Shown piece by piece: positions 8,344-16,461 of a stretch of 64,000 bases of DNA. The stretch comes from Planctomycetota bacterium. GTDB lineage: Bacteria; Planctomycetota; UBA1135; UBA2386. The notes beneath the pieces were generated by a model. The model was not told where the DNA came from and made no database searches. It saw only the letters and a list, made by a program, of their open reading frames with translations. Every line of letters starts with the position of its first letter. Within the stretch, counting starts at the first letter, position 1. The DNA is taken from assembly GCA_016794565.1 (NCBI GenBank), contig JAEUHQ010000196.1, forward strand, positions 1 through 64,000, read 5' to 3'. A program made the position numbers and the translations under genes.

Positions 8344-9344
8344 CGTCGTCGGTGCAGCAAGGGCGTTCGTTCCGGCAAGGCGACGCGGAGCATCCAGAGC
8401 AGCAGCGCTGCGAGCAAGGGCCACTGGAAACGATGCGCCGGCGTCCGCGACTCGTCGTGCACGGCGGCGGCGCGCGCCGCGGGCACGAGCGTCTCCTCGA
8501 TCAGGCGAACGACGTCGCCATCGGCCGCCGGCGCGACGAAGCGGCCGCCGCCTGCCGCCGCGACCGCCGCAAGGTGTTCCCGCTCGAGCCGCGTCACGAC
8601 GTCGGCCCCGTTCGTGTCCCGCAGGTACGACTCGCCTCCGTCCGCCGCCACGACGATCTTGCTCCCCGCGTCGCTGCCGAACCCGAGGCAGTGCACGACG
8701 AACCCGGCGGTGCGCGAACGCCGGGCCGCGTCGACCCCCGCGCCGACGAAGTCCTCGCCGTCGCTCAGCACGACGATGGCCCCCGCTGCGGCCCGACCGC
8801 GCTGCAGGGCCGCGGCGCCCGCGTCGATCGCCGCACCGAGATCGCTGCCGCCGCGTTCGACCGCGCCCGCGAACGCCGTGCGCGCGATCGCCGCGACGGA
8901 CGGCAGGTCGTCCGACAGTGGCGCCGCGAGCCGGGCGGCCCCGGCGTGCAGCACGAGCCCGAGGCGCGCCCCCGGCCCGCCCAGCGCGAAGACCTCGACG
9001 GCCCGCTGCGCGGCGGCGAGCCGCGTCGGCGCGGCGTCGCGGGCGTCCATCGACCGCGAGACATCGAGGCACAGCACCACCTGGGGGCCCACGGGCGCAC
9101 CGTCCCCCGGCCCCCACACGGGCCGCAGCATCGCGGTCGTCGCGCACACGGCGGCCGCGACCGCGCAGGCCGCACGGGCGCGCACGAACGCGCCGCGTCC
9201 GCACACCGCGTCCTCGCGGCCGTGGAAGCGCGCAGCTCGCCGCGCCGCCGCCGCCTTGCCGAGCGCGGACCCTCCCCACACCGCCGCGATCACCAGCAGG
9301 AGCGCCGGCCACCACTCGGGGACGAGGAACCGCAGGTCGTTCAC
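8340..9344 (-). CDS. VWA domain membrane protein (BatB-like)
   Basis: Protein of 334 residues: N-terminal helix WWPALLLVIAAVWGG, a second helix near 58-72, a von Willebrand A domain, and a C-terminal helix (WPLLAALLLWMLRVAL). The metal site is present: DVSRS at residues 94-98, then SDLGAAID where a Thr is more usual, and the VLSDGED aspartate. VWA proteins of this type sit in the inner membrane and probably bind a partner through the divalent metal. The GTG start overlaps the upstream stop by 4 bp; its own stop overlaps the TPR gene by 4 bp. The N-terminal double-helix layout is the BatA/BatB pattern. Confidence 0.85.
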   Translation of the reverse strand: MNDLRFLVPEWWPALLLVIAAVWGGSALGKAAAARRAARFHGREDAVCGRGAFVRARAACAVAAAVCATTAMLRPVWGPGDGAPVGPQVVLCLDVSRSMDARDAAPTRLAAAQRAVEVFALGGPGARLGLVLHAGAARLAAPLSDDLPSVAAIARTAFAGAVERGGSDLGAAIDAGAAALQRGRAAAGAIVVLSDGEDFVGAGVDAARRSRTAGFVVHCLGFGSDAGSKIVVAADGGESYLRDTNGADVVTRLEREHLAAVAAAGGGRFVAPAADGDVVRLIEETLVPAARAAAVHDESRTPAHRFQWPLLAALLLWMLRVALPERTPLLHRRR

Positions 9345-10345
9345 GCGGTCACCTCGAGGGTCGAACGCGCGAGTGCGTGCGCGACGAACGCGAGCAGCAG
9401 CGCCGCGGCGAGCAGCGGGGCGAACCCTTCGTGCACCCGCACACGCGGCTCGGCGAACAGGACCGCCTCGAGCGAGTCGATCTCCGCCCAGACCGCGGCC
9501 AGCGCAGCGGCGTCGTTCGCGGTGAAGAAGCGGCCGTGCGTCGAACGCGCGAGCTGCTGCACCGCGGTCGTGTCGAGAGGCACGACGCGACCGTCGGGTT
9601 TCCGGTTGCCGCGGCCCAGCACGATCGTGTGCACGCGGATGCCGAGCCCGGCGCACAGCTGTGCTGCGTGCAGCGGCGCGATCTCGCCCGGCGACGCCGC
9701 GGTCGCGACGTTCTCCTCGCCGTCGGTCAGCAGCACGACGACCTTGCCCTTGCTCGGCGATCGTTCGAGCACGGCCGCCGCGGCGGCGACGGCGGCGCCG
9801 ATGCCCGTCGCGTCTTCGGGACCGTCCCTGGACACCATCGCGACCGCACCGAGCAGTTCGGCGACCGCCGCGTGGTCGAGCGTCGGCGGGCAGCGCAGGT
9901 CCGCGTACCGCGCGAACTCGACGAACCCGACGCGATCGTCGCGCCGTGCCGCGACGAACGACGCCGCGGTCTCGACGCCGACCTGCAGCCGCGTGCGCCC
10001 CGGAGCGAGATCGTCCGCGGCCATCGACGAACTGCGGTCGATGCAGAGAAGCACGTCGTGCCCGAGCCGTTCCGGCGGCAAGGGCTCCTGCAGCACGGGC
10101 CGCGCGAGCGCAGCGATCGCGACCGAGAGCGCGACGAGGTGAAGCGCGGTCGGCACGAACGCCGCGCGCACCCGCCACGTGGTCGGCAGTGCGGGAAGCC
10201 GGGAATCCCGGACCAGCGCCGCCGCCGCGAAACGCACGCCCGCGCGCGACCGGACGCGCCACGCGACGAGCAGCGGCAGCAGCACGAGCAGCACGAACCA
10301 CGCCGGTTCGCGCCACTGCCAGCCGTTCCCGAACGCCGCGATCAC
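9341..10345 (-). CDS. VWA domain membrane protein (BatA-like)
   Basis: Protein of 334 residues, the same length as its downstream paralogue. Two N-terminal helices (about 15-29 and 66-82) precede a VWA domain with a complete metal site: DRSSS at 103-107, the Thr in EDATGIGAAV, and the Asp in LLTDGEEN. A final helix lies near the C terminus (LLAAALLLAFVAHAL). The complete metal site contrasts with the slightly altered one in the BatB-like partner, which may mean the two form an asymmetric complex. Start GTG at 10345 is fixed by a 4-bp overlap with the upstream gene. The family is often encoded beside a MoxR AAA+ ATPase, which I do not see here. Confidence 0.87.
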   Translation of the reverse strand: MIAAFGNGWQWREPAWFVLLVLLPLLVAWRVRSRAGVRFAAAALVRDSRLPALPTTWRVRAAFVPTALHLVALSVAIAALARPVLQEPLPPERLGHDVLLCIDRSSSMAADDLAPGRTRLQVGVETAASFVAARRDDRVGFVEFARYADLRCPPTLDHAAVAELLGAVAMVSRDGPEDATGIGAAVAAAAAVLERSPSKGKVVVLLTDGEENVATAASPGEIAPLHAAQLCAGLGIRVHTIVLGRGNRKPDGRVVPLDTTAVQQLARSTHGRFFTANDAAALAAVWAEIDSLEAVLFAEPRVRVHEGFAPLLAAALLLAFVAHALARSTLEVTA

Positions 10346-11214
10346 GGCGTTCCCTCGACGACTGTCGCGCGGACGAACTCCGTCGCCGCCGCGTGCGCCG
10401 CCGCATGCTCGTCGGCGGACGGCGCGTCGGCGGCGAACTTCACGAGGTCGCACGCGAGCAGACACCGCGCGAGCGGCTCGCGGCCGGCGGCGACGCGGCG
10501 CTCGACCTCGGGAGTGGTGCATGGAGCCGCGGCGAAACCGAAGCGGGCGCCCGCGTGCTCGCGCACGATCGCCGCGAGCTGCGTGTAGAACGCGAGCCGC
10601 TCCGCCGCGCCGGAGCCCGGCGGCAACAGCGCGGCGAGCCGCTCGAGCGCCGATTCGTGCAGCGGTCGCGGCACCGGCGCGGAAGGAGCGGGAGCCGCCG
10701 GCGCGCGCCGCCACCAGCGGATCGCCGCGACCAAGAGGAGCGCACCGGCGAGCAGCCACCACGCCCGCCGCGGACCGCGCGGCGCGTCGAGCACGTCGCC
10801 GGGCCACTCGATCGGACCGGCCGGCTCCGGGAGCACGGAGCGAACGGCGAGCGGGCCGGGCGTGCACCACGCGACGGGTTCGGCACGGCCGACCAGCCGC
10901 AAGGGCACCGGGGCGAAGACCAGCTCGCCCGCCGCGAGCGCCCGCGCACGGAACCTCACGATGTCGCTCCCTGCGACTGCCGGTGCGCTCGGCGCGATCG
11001 GTTCGAGTTCCAGCGGCGACAGGGCGCCTGCGTCGAACGGTTCGGCGTCCCCGCTGCCCCACGCGCGGCGCACCTCCACCACGAACGCGTCGCCGAACGC
11101 GACGCCGCCCGGCGGCAGCGACCACTCGATCTGCAGACGCACCTGGCAGCACACTGCGGTGGCCGTCGCGACCGACGCGATGCCGGCCCGGATCGCCGCG
11201 CCGAACGCCCTCAC
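10342..11214 (-). CDS. Bat-operon single-pass membrane protein (DUF4381-like)
   Basis: Protein of 290 residues. The first ~150 residues look extracytoplasmic and beta-rich (VRLQIEWSLPPGGVAFGDAF, a BatD-like Ig opening). A membrane helix follows (AWWLLAGALLLVAAIRWW), then a cytoplasmic helical domain (LHESALERLAALLPPGSGAA ... FYTQLAAIVREHAGARFGF) like the C-terminal part of DUF4381/BatD proteins. It lies between the DUF58 and BatA-like genes, where a DUF4381 gene is often found. Overlaps of 4 bp on both sides fix the start (GTG at 11214) and indicate tight coupling. Function is inferred only from context. Confidence 0.65.
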   Translation of the reverse strand: MRAFGAAIRAGIASVATATAVCCQVRLQIEWSLPPGGVAFGDAFVVEVRRAWGSGDAEPFDAGALSPLELEPIAPSAPAVAGSDIVRFRARALAAGELVFAPVPLRLVGRAEPVAWCTPGPLAVRSVLPEPAGPIEWPGDVLDAPRGPRRAWWLLAGALLLVAAIRWWRRAPAAPAPSAPVPRPLHESALERLAALLPPGSGAAERLAFYTQLAAIVREHAGARFGFAAAPCTTPEVERRVAAGREPLARCLLACDLVKFAADAPSADEHAAAHAAATEFVRATVVEGTP

Positions 11215-12158
11215 CGTTTCGCCTCGCGCAGCTCGCGTCGGCGGAAGAAGCGGAGGATCGGCCCGGCGATGGCGCCGACGTCGCGCACGGCCGGGACCTC
11301 GACGTCGATGCGGTCGATCGACGCACGCCCGAGCGACTCGTCGCTGCGCGCTCGCCACGCGCCGACGCGCTCTCTCCAAGCCGTTCGCACACGTTCGTCC
11401 GCGAAGTCGACCAGGCGCGACGCACCGTCCGCGGGGTCAGCGACGCGCAGCAACGCGCGCGGCGGTTCGAACAGCTCGCGCGGGAGGAGGCGCACCGCGA
11501 CGAGATCGTGGTCGCGCCCGCCGAGCAGCATCGTGCGCGGGTCGAGGGGGCCGAAGAAGTGCGACAGCAGGAACACGACCGTGCGGCGGCGCAGCCCGCG
11601 CGACGCCTGGGCCACGAGAGCGTCGACGGAACCATCCGGCCCGGCACCGCGCACCACGAGGCAGTCGCGCACGATGCGCAGCACGTGCCCGGCGCCCTTG
11701 CGCGGCAGCACGAACCGTTCGACGGCGGCGCTGCCCGCGAGGAAGCCGACGCGATCGTCGTTGGCGATCGCGGCGAGGCCGAGCAGTGCGCAGAACCGCG
11801 CCGCGGTCTGGCGCAGCGACCACGCACCGAGTCCGGCGTCCATCGGCGCCGACAGATCCAGCGCGAACACGATCGTCAGTTCGCGTTCCTCGACGAAGCG
11901 CTTCACGAACGGTCGGCCGAGGCGCGCGGTGACGTTCCAGTCGACGCTGCGCGGATCGTCGCCCTCGACGTACTCGCGCACGTCGGCGAACTCGACACCT
12001 GCGCCGCGGAAGGTCGAGCGGTAGCCGCCGGCGAGCACGTCGGTGACCAGCCGACTGCTCTGCACTTCGATCCGACGCACCTCCGCGAGCACCTGCGCGA
12101 GGTCCTCGGACGGCGCGGCCGCTGCGGGCGTCGGTCGGAGGAAGCGGAGGAAACCCAT
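11211..12158 (-). CDS. DUF58 domain protein
   Basis: Protein of 315 residues. The DUF58 signature is clear at about residues 54-79 (GVEFADVREYVEGDDPRSVD, then WNVTARLGRP). The following VWA-like part has DLSAP near 101-105 in place of DxSxS, so the metal site looks degenerate. No membrane segment is evident, unlike many DUF58 proteins, so this one is probably cytoplasmic. DUF58 proteins usually partner with MoxR AAA+ ATPases; none is adjacent here. ATG start at 12158 gives MGFLRFLRPTP; its stop overlaps the next gene by 4 bp. The HutD-like gene ends 17 bp upstream on the same strand. Confidence 0.88.
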   Translation of the reverse strand: MGFLRFLRPTPAAAAPSEDLAQVLAEVRRIEVQSSRLVTDVLAGGYRSTFRGAGVEFADVREYVEGDDPRSVDWNVTARLGRPFVKRFVEERELTIVFALDLSAPMDAGLGAWSLRQTAARFCALLGLAAIANDDRVGFLAGSAAVERFVLPRKGAGHVLRIVRDCLVVRGAGPDGSVDALVAQASRGLRRRTVVFLLSHFFGPLDPRTMLLGGRDHDLVAVRLLPRELFEPPRALLRVADPADGASRLVDFADERVRTAWRERVGAWRARSDESLGRASIDRIDVEVPAVRDVGAIAGPILRFFRRRELREAKR

Positions 12159-12175
12159 GCGTCCGGCGCCGCAGC

Positions 12176-12781
12176 CTACCGCTGCGCGGACCGGAAGCCG
12201 ACTCCCAGGAACGCGGCCTCGCCGCCGTCCGCGGCGACGAGCGCGGGTTCGCCGCGATCGATCCGCAGCGCATCGCCCGCTTCGAGCGCGACCACGCCGT
12301 CGCCGAACCGCACGACCAGCCGCCCTCGCAGCGCGAGGAGCACGATGCAGGACGCTCCGTCCGGATCGATCGTGCACCGCGCGGCGGCCGGCACGTCGTG
12401 GACGGCCGCGACGGCGTGCACGGCGCCGCGCCGCGTCATGACGTTGAGATCGCGCACGGGACCGCCGAGCAGGCGTGCCCCGATCGGCGCCTCGCCGACG
12501 AAGTCGAGCCGCTGGAACCGCTCGCGCAGGGTCGTCACGGAATCGCCACACTGCAGCTCCACTCCGTTCCCGTCCAGCAACCACAAGCTGCGGTCGACGC
12601 CCGGCATCGCGGAGAACGGTCCGTCCTGCGCGACATCCGCGACACTGATCCGCCACGAGAAGCCGGCCGCGACGGAAGCGCCCGGCGGGTCGATCGCGAC
12701 GGTGCGCGTCGTGCCGCCGCCGTTCCGCCAGCGTTCCACGACCTGGTCGTCGCGGCGGAGCAGCACCCACGGCGTCGTCAT
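12176..12781 (-). CDS. HutD/Ves family cupin protein
   Basis: Protein of 201 residues of the HutD/Ves (DUF886) bicupin family. Visible family marks: the opening with WRNGGGTTRTVAIDPPGA and FSWRISVADVAQDGPFSAMPG, and then LWLLDGNG, NVMTRRGAV and the C-terminal cupin half (GRLVVRFGDGVVALEAGDAL). E. coli Ves is linked to cold-induced cell behaviour and HutD to histidine catabolism; neither context is present. The start is placed at ATG 12781 because a TAGCGT hexamer (12789-12794) lies 7 nt upstream, fitting a leaderless transcript; a GTG at 12790 is the alternative. It is the first gene of the run leading into the Bat cluster, 17 bp from DUF58. Confidence 0.82.
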   Translation of the reverse strand: MTTPWVLLRRDDQVVERWRNGGGTTRTVAIDPPGASVAAGFSWRISVADVAQDGPFSAMPGVDRSLWLLDGNGVELQCGDSVTTLRERFQRLDFVGEAPIGARLLGGPVRDLNVMTRRGAVHAVAAVHDVPAAARCTIDPDGASCIVLLALRGRLVVRFGDGVVALEAGDALRIDRGEPALVAADGGEAAFLGVGFRSAQR

Positions 12782-12788
12782 CGCCCAC

Positions 12789-12794
12789 ACGCTA
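12789..12794 (-). promoter_or_regulatory. Candidate -10 hexamer of the HutD/Bat operon
   Basis: TAGCGT on the minus strand, 7 nt before the ATG at 12781. No Shine-Dalgarno site lies between, so transcription probably begins at or next to the start codon. The same spacing recurs before other genes in this window. Confidence 0.4.
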
Positions 12795-12859
12795 CGCGTG
12801 CGCCGGGCGCCGCGAAACCTCGACCGGACTCACGCACTCCCGATATCGTCGCCGCGCCC

Positions 12860-14443
12860 ATGGTCCGCCTCCCGCTGCTCGCCCCCCTCCTTGCCGTCGC
12901 CCACGCGTTCGCGCAAGCTCCGACCACTCCTCGCACCGTGCCGGAGGCGACGGCCTACGGGGCGACGTCGCGCGCCGCGGACGTCGGCGCGTTCTGCCGG
13001 GCACTCGTGAACCTGCCGCACGGCGATCGCGTCGCGCTGCAGGTGGCCGGCACGACCGCCGACGGTCACGACCAGTTGCTCGCCCACGTCACGGTGCCGG
13101 CCGCCGGGAAGGACGAGCGCCTGCGGGTCCTCGTGATCGGCAACATCCACGGCGGCGAAGTCGAGGGCAAGGAAGCCGTGCAGGAGCTGCTGCGCGAGTT
13201 CGCGCTCGGCGAACACGAGGACCTGTTGGCGCAGTTCGACCTGTGGTTCCTGCCGATCTACAACGTCGACGGCAACGAGAAGCTCGGCGCGAACCGCACC
13301 GAGCAGAACGGTCCGCCGCTGTGTGGCGAACGCACCAACGGCAAGGGACTCGACCTGAACCGCGACTTCGTGAAGGTCGACGCACCGGAGACGCGGACGC
13401 TGATGCGCCTGTTCCGCGAGATCGATCCCCACCTGTTCTTCGACCTGCACACCACGAACGGCTCCCACCACGGCTACCACCTGACGTATGCGCCGTCCGT
13501 GTCGCCGAACGTCGACCCCGACGTCGCGCGCCTGTCGCGAACGCTGCTCGACCGTGCCACCGCGACGATGCGGGACGACCACCACTTCGCGACGTTCGAC
13601 TACGGCAACTTCGAGACGCACGACTGGGACGGCGGCGGGGCGCCGGAGTCGGCGAAGGGCCAGCGCGGGTGGTTCACGTTCGACCACCGCGCGCGCTACG
13701 GCACGAACTACTTCGCGCTGCGCAACCGCGTCTCGATCCTCAGCGAGGCCTACAGCCACGCGGACTTCCGGACTCGCATCGCGGCGACACGCGCATTCGT
13801 GCTGTGTGTGCTGCACGCGGCGATCGTCGAGAAGGCCGCCCTCGTCACCGCGTTCGCGGCGGCGGACCGGCGGCTCGAGGCGCCGGAGGCGCCGGTCGGG
13901 TTCGGGTTCGACCCGGTGTTCGCGCCCGCCGAGACGATGGACGTGCTCGTCGGTGAGATCGAGAAGATCCCGGGCGAGAACGGCGCCGGGCCGCGCTTCG
14001 CCCGCAAGGGCGACGGTCGGCCGGAGACGATGCCCGTGATCCGCGCGTTCGTCGCGCGGCAGCACCGGCCGCTCCCGTTCGCGTGGGCCGTGCTCGCACC
14101 GAGCGACGACGTGATCGACCGCCTGCGACAGCACGGCGTCGCCTTCGAGCGGCTCGACGCGCCGCGCGCGGTCGTCGCGTCACGCTTCGCGGTCGAGAAG
14201 AAGCGCAAGCCGAAGCCGCCCTTCCAGGGCCGGCAGGAACTGGTGCTCACCGGAGCGTGGCGCGAGGCCGCGACGGAGGAACTGCCCGCGGGCACGCTGC
14301 TGGTGCCGGCCCGCCAGCGCCTCGCGCGCGTGGCCGCGACGCTGCTGGAACCGGAGAGCGAGGACTCGCTGTCGACGTGGACGTTCTTCGATGCGACGAC
14401 GACGGACACGTTCCCCGTGCTGCGCGTGGACGCACCGCGCTGA
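12860..14443 (+). CDS. Secreted M14-family zinc carboxypeptidase
   Basis: Protein of 527 residues with a signal peptide (MVRLPLLAPLLAVAHAFAQA, cleavage probably after AQA). The M14 catalytic domain covers about residues 35-330. Zinc ligands are H97 and E100 in IHGGE; the third histidine is in FFDLHTTNGSHHGY and the catalytic glutamate in SILSEAYSHADF. The substrate-binding arginine/asparagine region is DLNRDFVKVDAPETR. A C-terminal ~180-residue extension (APSDDVIDRLRQHGVAFERL onward) matches family members with an accessory domain. It would trim C-terminal residues from peptides in the periplasm or outside. A TATCGT hexamer lies 10 nt before the ATG. It converges on the ABC permease gene 18 bp away. 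Confidence 0.9.
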   Translation: MVRLPLLAPLLAVAHAFAQAPTTPRTVPEATAYGATSRAADVGAFCRALVNLPHGDRVALQVAGTTADGHDQLLAHVTVPAAGKDERLRVLVIGNIHGGEVEGKEAVQELLREFALGEHEDLLAQFDLWFLPIYNVDGNEKLGANRTEQNGPPLCGERTNGKGLDLNRDFVKVDAPETRTLMRLFREIDPHLFFDLHTTNGSHHGYHLTYAPSVSPNVDPDVARLSRTLLDRATATMRDDHHFATFDYGNFETHDWDGGGAPESAKGQRGWFTFDHRARYGTNYFALRNRVSILSEAYSHADFRTRIAATRAFVLCVLHAAIVEKAALVTAFAAADRRLEAPEAPVGFGFDPVFAPAETMDVLVGEIEKIPGENGAGPRFARKGDGRPETMPVIRAFVARQHRPLPFAWAVLAPSDDVIDRLRQHGVAFERLDAPRAVVASRFAVEKKRKPKPPFQGRQELVLTGAWREAATEELPAGTLLVPARQRLARVAATLLEPESEDSLSTWTFFDATTTDTFPVLRVDAPR

Positions 14444-14461
14444 AGCGCCGGCGGGCGTCGA

Positions 14462-15499
14462 TCACGTCCAGCGGAACATGCGCAGAGCGACCGCGAAGCA
14501 GACCGCGGCGAAACCGAGCAGGCCGGTCGCGGGGATCAGCACGTCGACGACGCCCGCCGGCCCGAGGATCACGTCGCGCAGCGCGCGGTTCAGGTGCGTG
14601 AGCGGCATCGCCTCCGCCGCCCAACGCACGACGCCCTCGAGTCGTTCGTTGCCGAAGAACGTGCCGCCGAGCAGCCACATCGGGAGCTGGAACAGGTTCA
14701 TCAGGCCGGCGATCGCTTCGATGCTCCGCACGCGCGACGCGAGCAGGCAACCGAGGCCGGTGAACGCGAGGCCGCCGGCGCCGACGAGCAGCAGGAAGGC
14801 GAACGGGCTGCCGCGGAACGGCACGCCCCACAGCAGGTGACCGAACAGGACGATCGCGAACGCTTCGGGCAGCACGAGGATGCCGCGGCCGAGCAGGAAG
14901 CCGAACAGGAACTCCCCGTGCCGCATCGGGGTCACGAACAGGCGGCGGAGCAGCTTCTGGATGCGCAGCTGCACGAGGTTGAAGCCGATGCCCCACATGC
15001 CGGCGCCGAGCAGGTTGAGGCCGACGAGGCCGGGGATCAGGAAGTCGATGTACCGCGCACCCGGGCGGTCCTCGACCTCCGAAGCGATCACGGGCGCCGG
15101 GTACTGGCTCGGCGGCGCGAGCGCCTTCTCGACGAGCAGGCGGGCCACGTCCGCTTCGGCGCGCGTCGGATCGCTGCGCACGATCGGCACGCCCACTTCC
15201 CCCTGGCGGACGACCAACGCGACCCGGCCCCGCGCGAGCGCGGTGTCCGCCGACGCGGCGTCGAGCACTTCGACCAGCAGGCGGTCGTTGCGGCGCAACG
15301 ACGCGGCGAGGTCGCCCGCCCGCGCTCCCGCCACGACGGCGACCGGGACCGGCGGCGGCGGCGCCGGCTGGAACGAGAAGCCGAGCACGACCGCCATCAT
15401 CAGCGGGAACCCGTACGTCCAGAACACCGCGTCCGGGCTGCGCCAGAACTCGCGGAACGTCGTCGTCGCGACCGCCTTGACCACGCGCCAGCGCATCAT
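14462..15499 (-). CDS. ABC-2 type transporter permease
   Basis: Protein of 345 residues. N-terminal helix (FWTYGFPLMMAVVLGFSF), an extracytoplasmic domain of ~130 residues with a DxxSR-like layout (VAVVAGARAGDLAASLRRND ... VIASEVEDRPGARYIDFLIP), then five more helices from LIPGLVGLNLLGAGMWGIGF onward. This is the usual ABC-2 permease (DrrB/YhhJ-like) topology. LVTPMRHGEFLFG-type residues between helices 2 and 3 (RRLFVTPMRHGEFL) are the family's coupling region. The ATG overlaps the ATPase stop by 4 bp, so the two form one exporter. Confidence 0.9.
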   Translation of the reverse strand: MMRWRVVKAVATTTFREFWRSPDAVFWTYGFPLMMAVVLGFSFQPAPPPPVPVAVVAGARAGDLAASLRRNDRLLVEVLDAASADTALARGRVALVVRQGEVGVPIVRSDPTRAEADVARLLVEKALAPPSQYPAPVIASEVEDRPGARYIDFLIPGLVGLNLLGAGMWGIGFNLVQLRIQKLLRRLFVTPMRHGEFLFGFLLGRGILVLPEAFAIVLFGHLLWGVPFRGSPFAFLLLVGAGGLAFTGLGCLLASRVRSIEAIAGLMNLFQLPMWLLGGTFFGNERLEGVVRWAAEAMPLTHLNRALRDVILGPAGVVDVLIPATGLLGFAAVCFAVALRMFRWT

Positions 15500-16461
15500 C
15501 GGGAGTCCTCGCGCAGGTGCCGGCCCGTGAGGTGGACGAACACGTCCTCGAGCGTGGCGTGGCGCGTCGCGAGGCCGCGCAGTTCGACGCCACGGTCCGC
15601 GAGCGTGCGCAGCAGCACCGGCACCACCGTGTGCACGGACCCGACCGTGAGCACGGCACGGGCGCCCGCGATCTCGCACTTCTGCACGTCCGGCAGGCGC
15701 GCGAGGTCGGCCGCCGCGAGACGACCGTCGAACGCGTCGACGTCGATCTCGACGAAGTGCTCGGCGCCGAGCGACGTGATCAGCTCCGCCGGCGTGCCGA
15801 GCGCGATCACCTTGCCGTGGTCGACGATCGCGATGCGATCGCAGAGCTGCTGCGCCTCGTCCATGTAGTGCGTCGTCAGGACGACGGTGCCGCCGCCCGC
15901 CTTGAACGACCGGACGACGTCCCAGAGCTGGCGCCGCGACTGCGGATCGAGACCGGTCGTCGGTTCGTCGAGGAACAGCAGTTCGGGTTCGCCGACGAGC
16001 GCCGTCGCGACCGCGAGCCGCTGCCGCTGTCCGCCGGACAGGGTCGATTCGCGCGCAGCCGCCTTCTCCTGAAGCGAGACGACCTGCAGCACGTCGTCCA
16101 CGGTGCGGCCACGCACGTAGCACGCGGCGAACAACTGCACGATCTCGCGCACCGTCGCCTTCTCGTGGAACTTCGTCTCCTGCAGACACACCCCGATGCG
16201 GTCGCGCAGTTCGTCGTGGCGGCCGGCGCGCCACTCGCGGCCGAGCACGCGGACCGTGCCCGAATCGGGCACGGTGAGGCCTTCGCACACTTCGACCGTC
16301 GTCGTCTTGCCCGCGCCGTTGGGCCCGAGCAGCCCGAACACCTCGCCGCGGCGCACCGCGAGGTCGAGCCCGTCCACCGCGACGGTGACCTTCTTGCCCC
16401 GCCGGTACGTCTTGCGCAGCCCGGACAGTTCGATCGCGAACTCGCTCGACGGATCGGTCAT
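15496..16461 (-). CDS. ABC-2 type transporter ATP-binding protein
   Basis: Protein of 321 residues. Walker A LLGPNGAGKTTT, signature LSGGQRQRLAVATALVG, Walker B LLFLDEPTTGLDPQSRR and H-loop LTTHYMDEA are all intact and typical of the DrrA/CcmA/NatA drug and lipid exporters. The C-terminal ~85 residues (GAEHFVEIDVDAFDGRLAAA to the end, with HATLEDVFVHLTGR) form the regulatory domain found in such proteins. It starts with an ATG that overlaps the stop of the aldolase/dehydrogenase gene by 4 bp and ends overlapping the permease gene by 4 bp. Confidence 0.93.
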   Translation of the reverse strand: MTDPSSEFAIELSGLRKTYRRGKKVTVAVDGLDLAVRRGEVFGLLGPNGAGKTTTVEVCEGLTVPDSGTVRVLGREWRAGRHDELRDRIGVCLQETKFHEKATVREIVQLFAACYVRGRTVDDVLQVVSLQEKAAARESTLSGGQRQRLAVATALVGEPELLFLDEPTTGLDPQSRRQLWDVVRSFKAGGGTVVLTTHYMDEAQQLCDRIAIVDHGKVIALGTPAELITSLGAEHFVEIDVDAFDGRLAAADLARLPDVQKCEIAGARAVLTVGSVHTVVPVLLRTLADRGVELRGLATRHATLEDVFVHLTGRHLREDSR

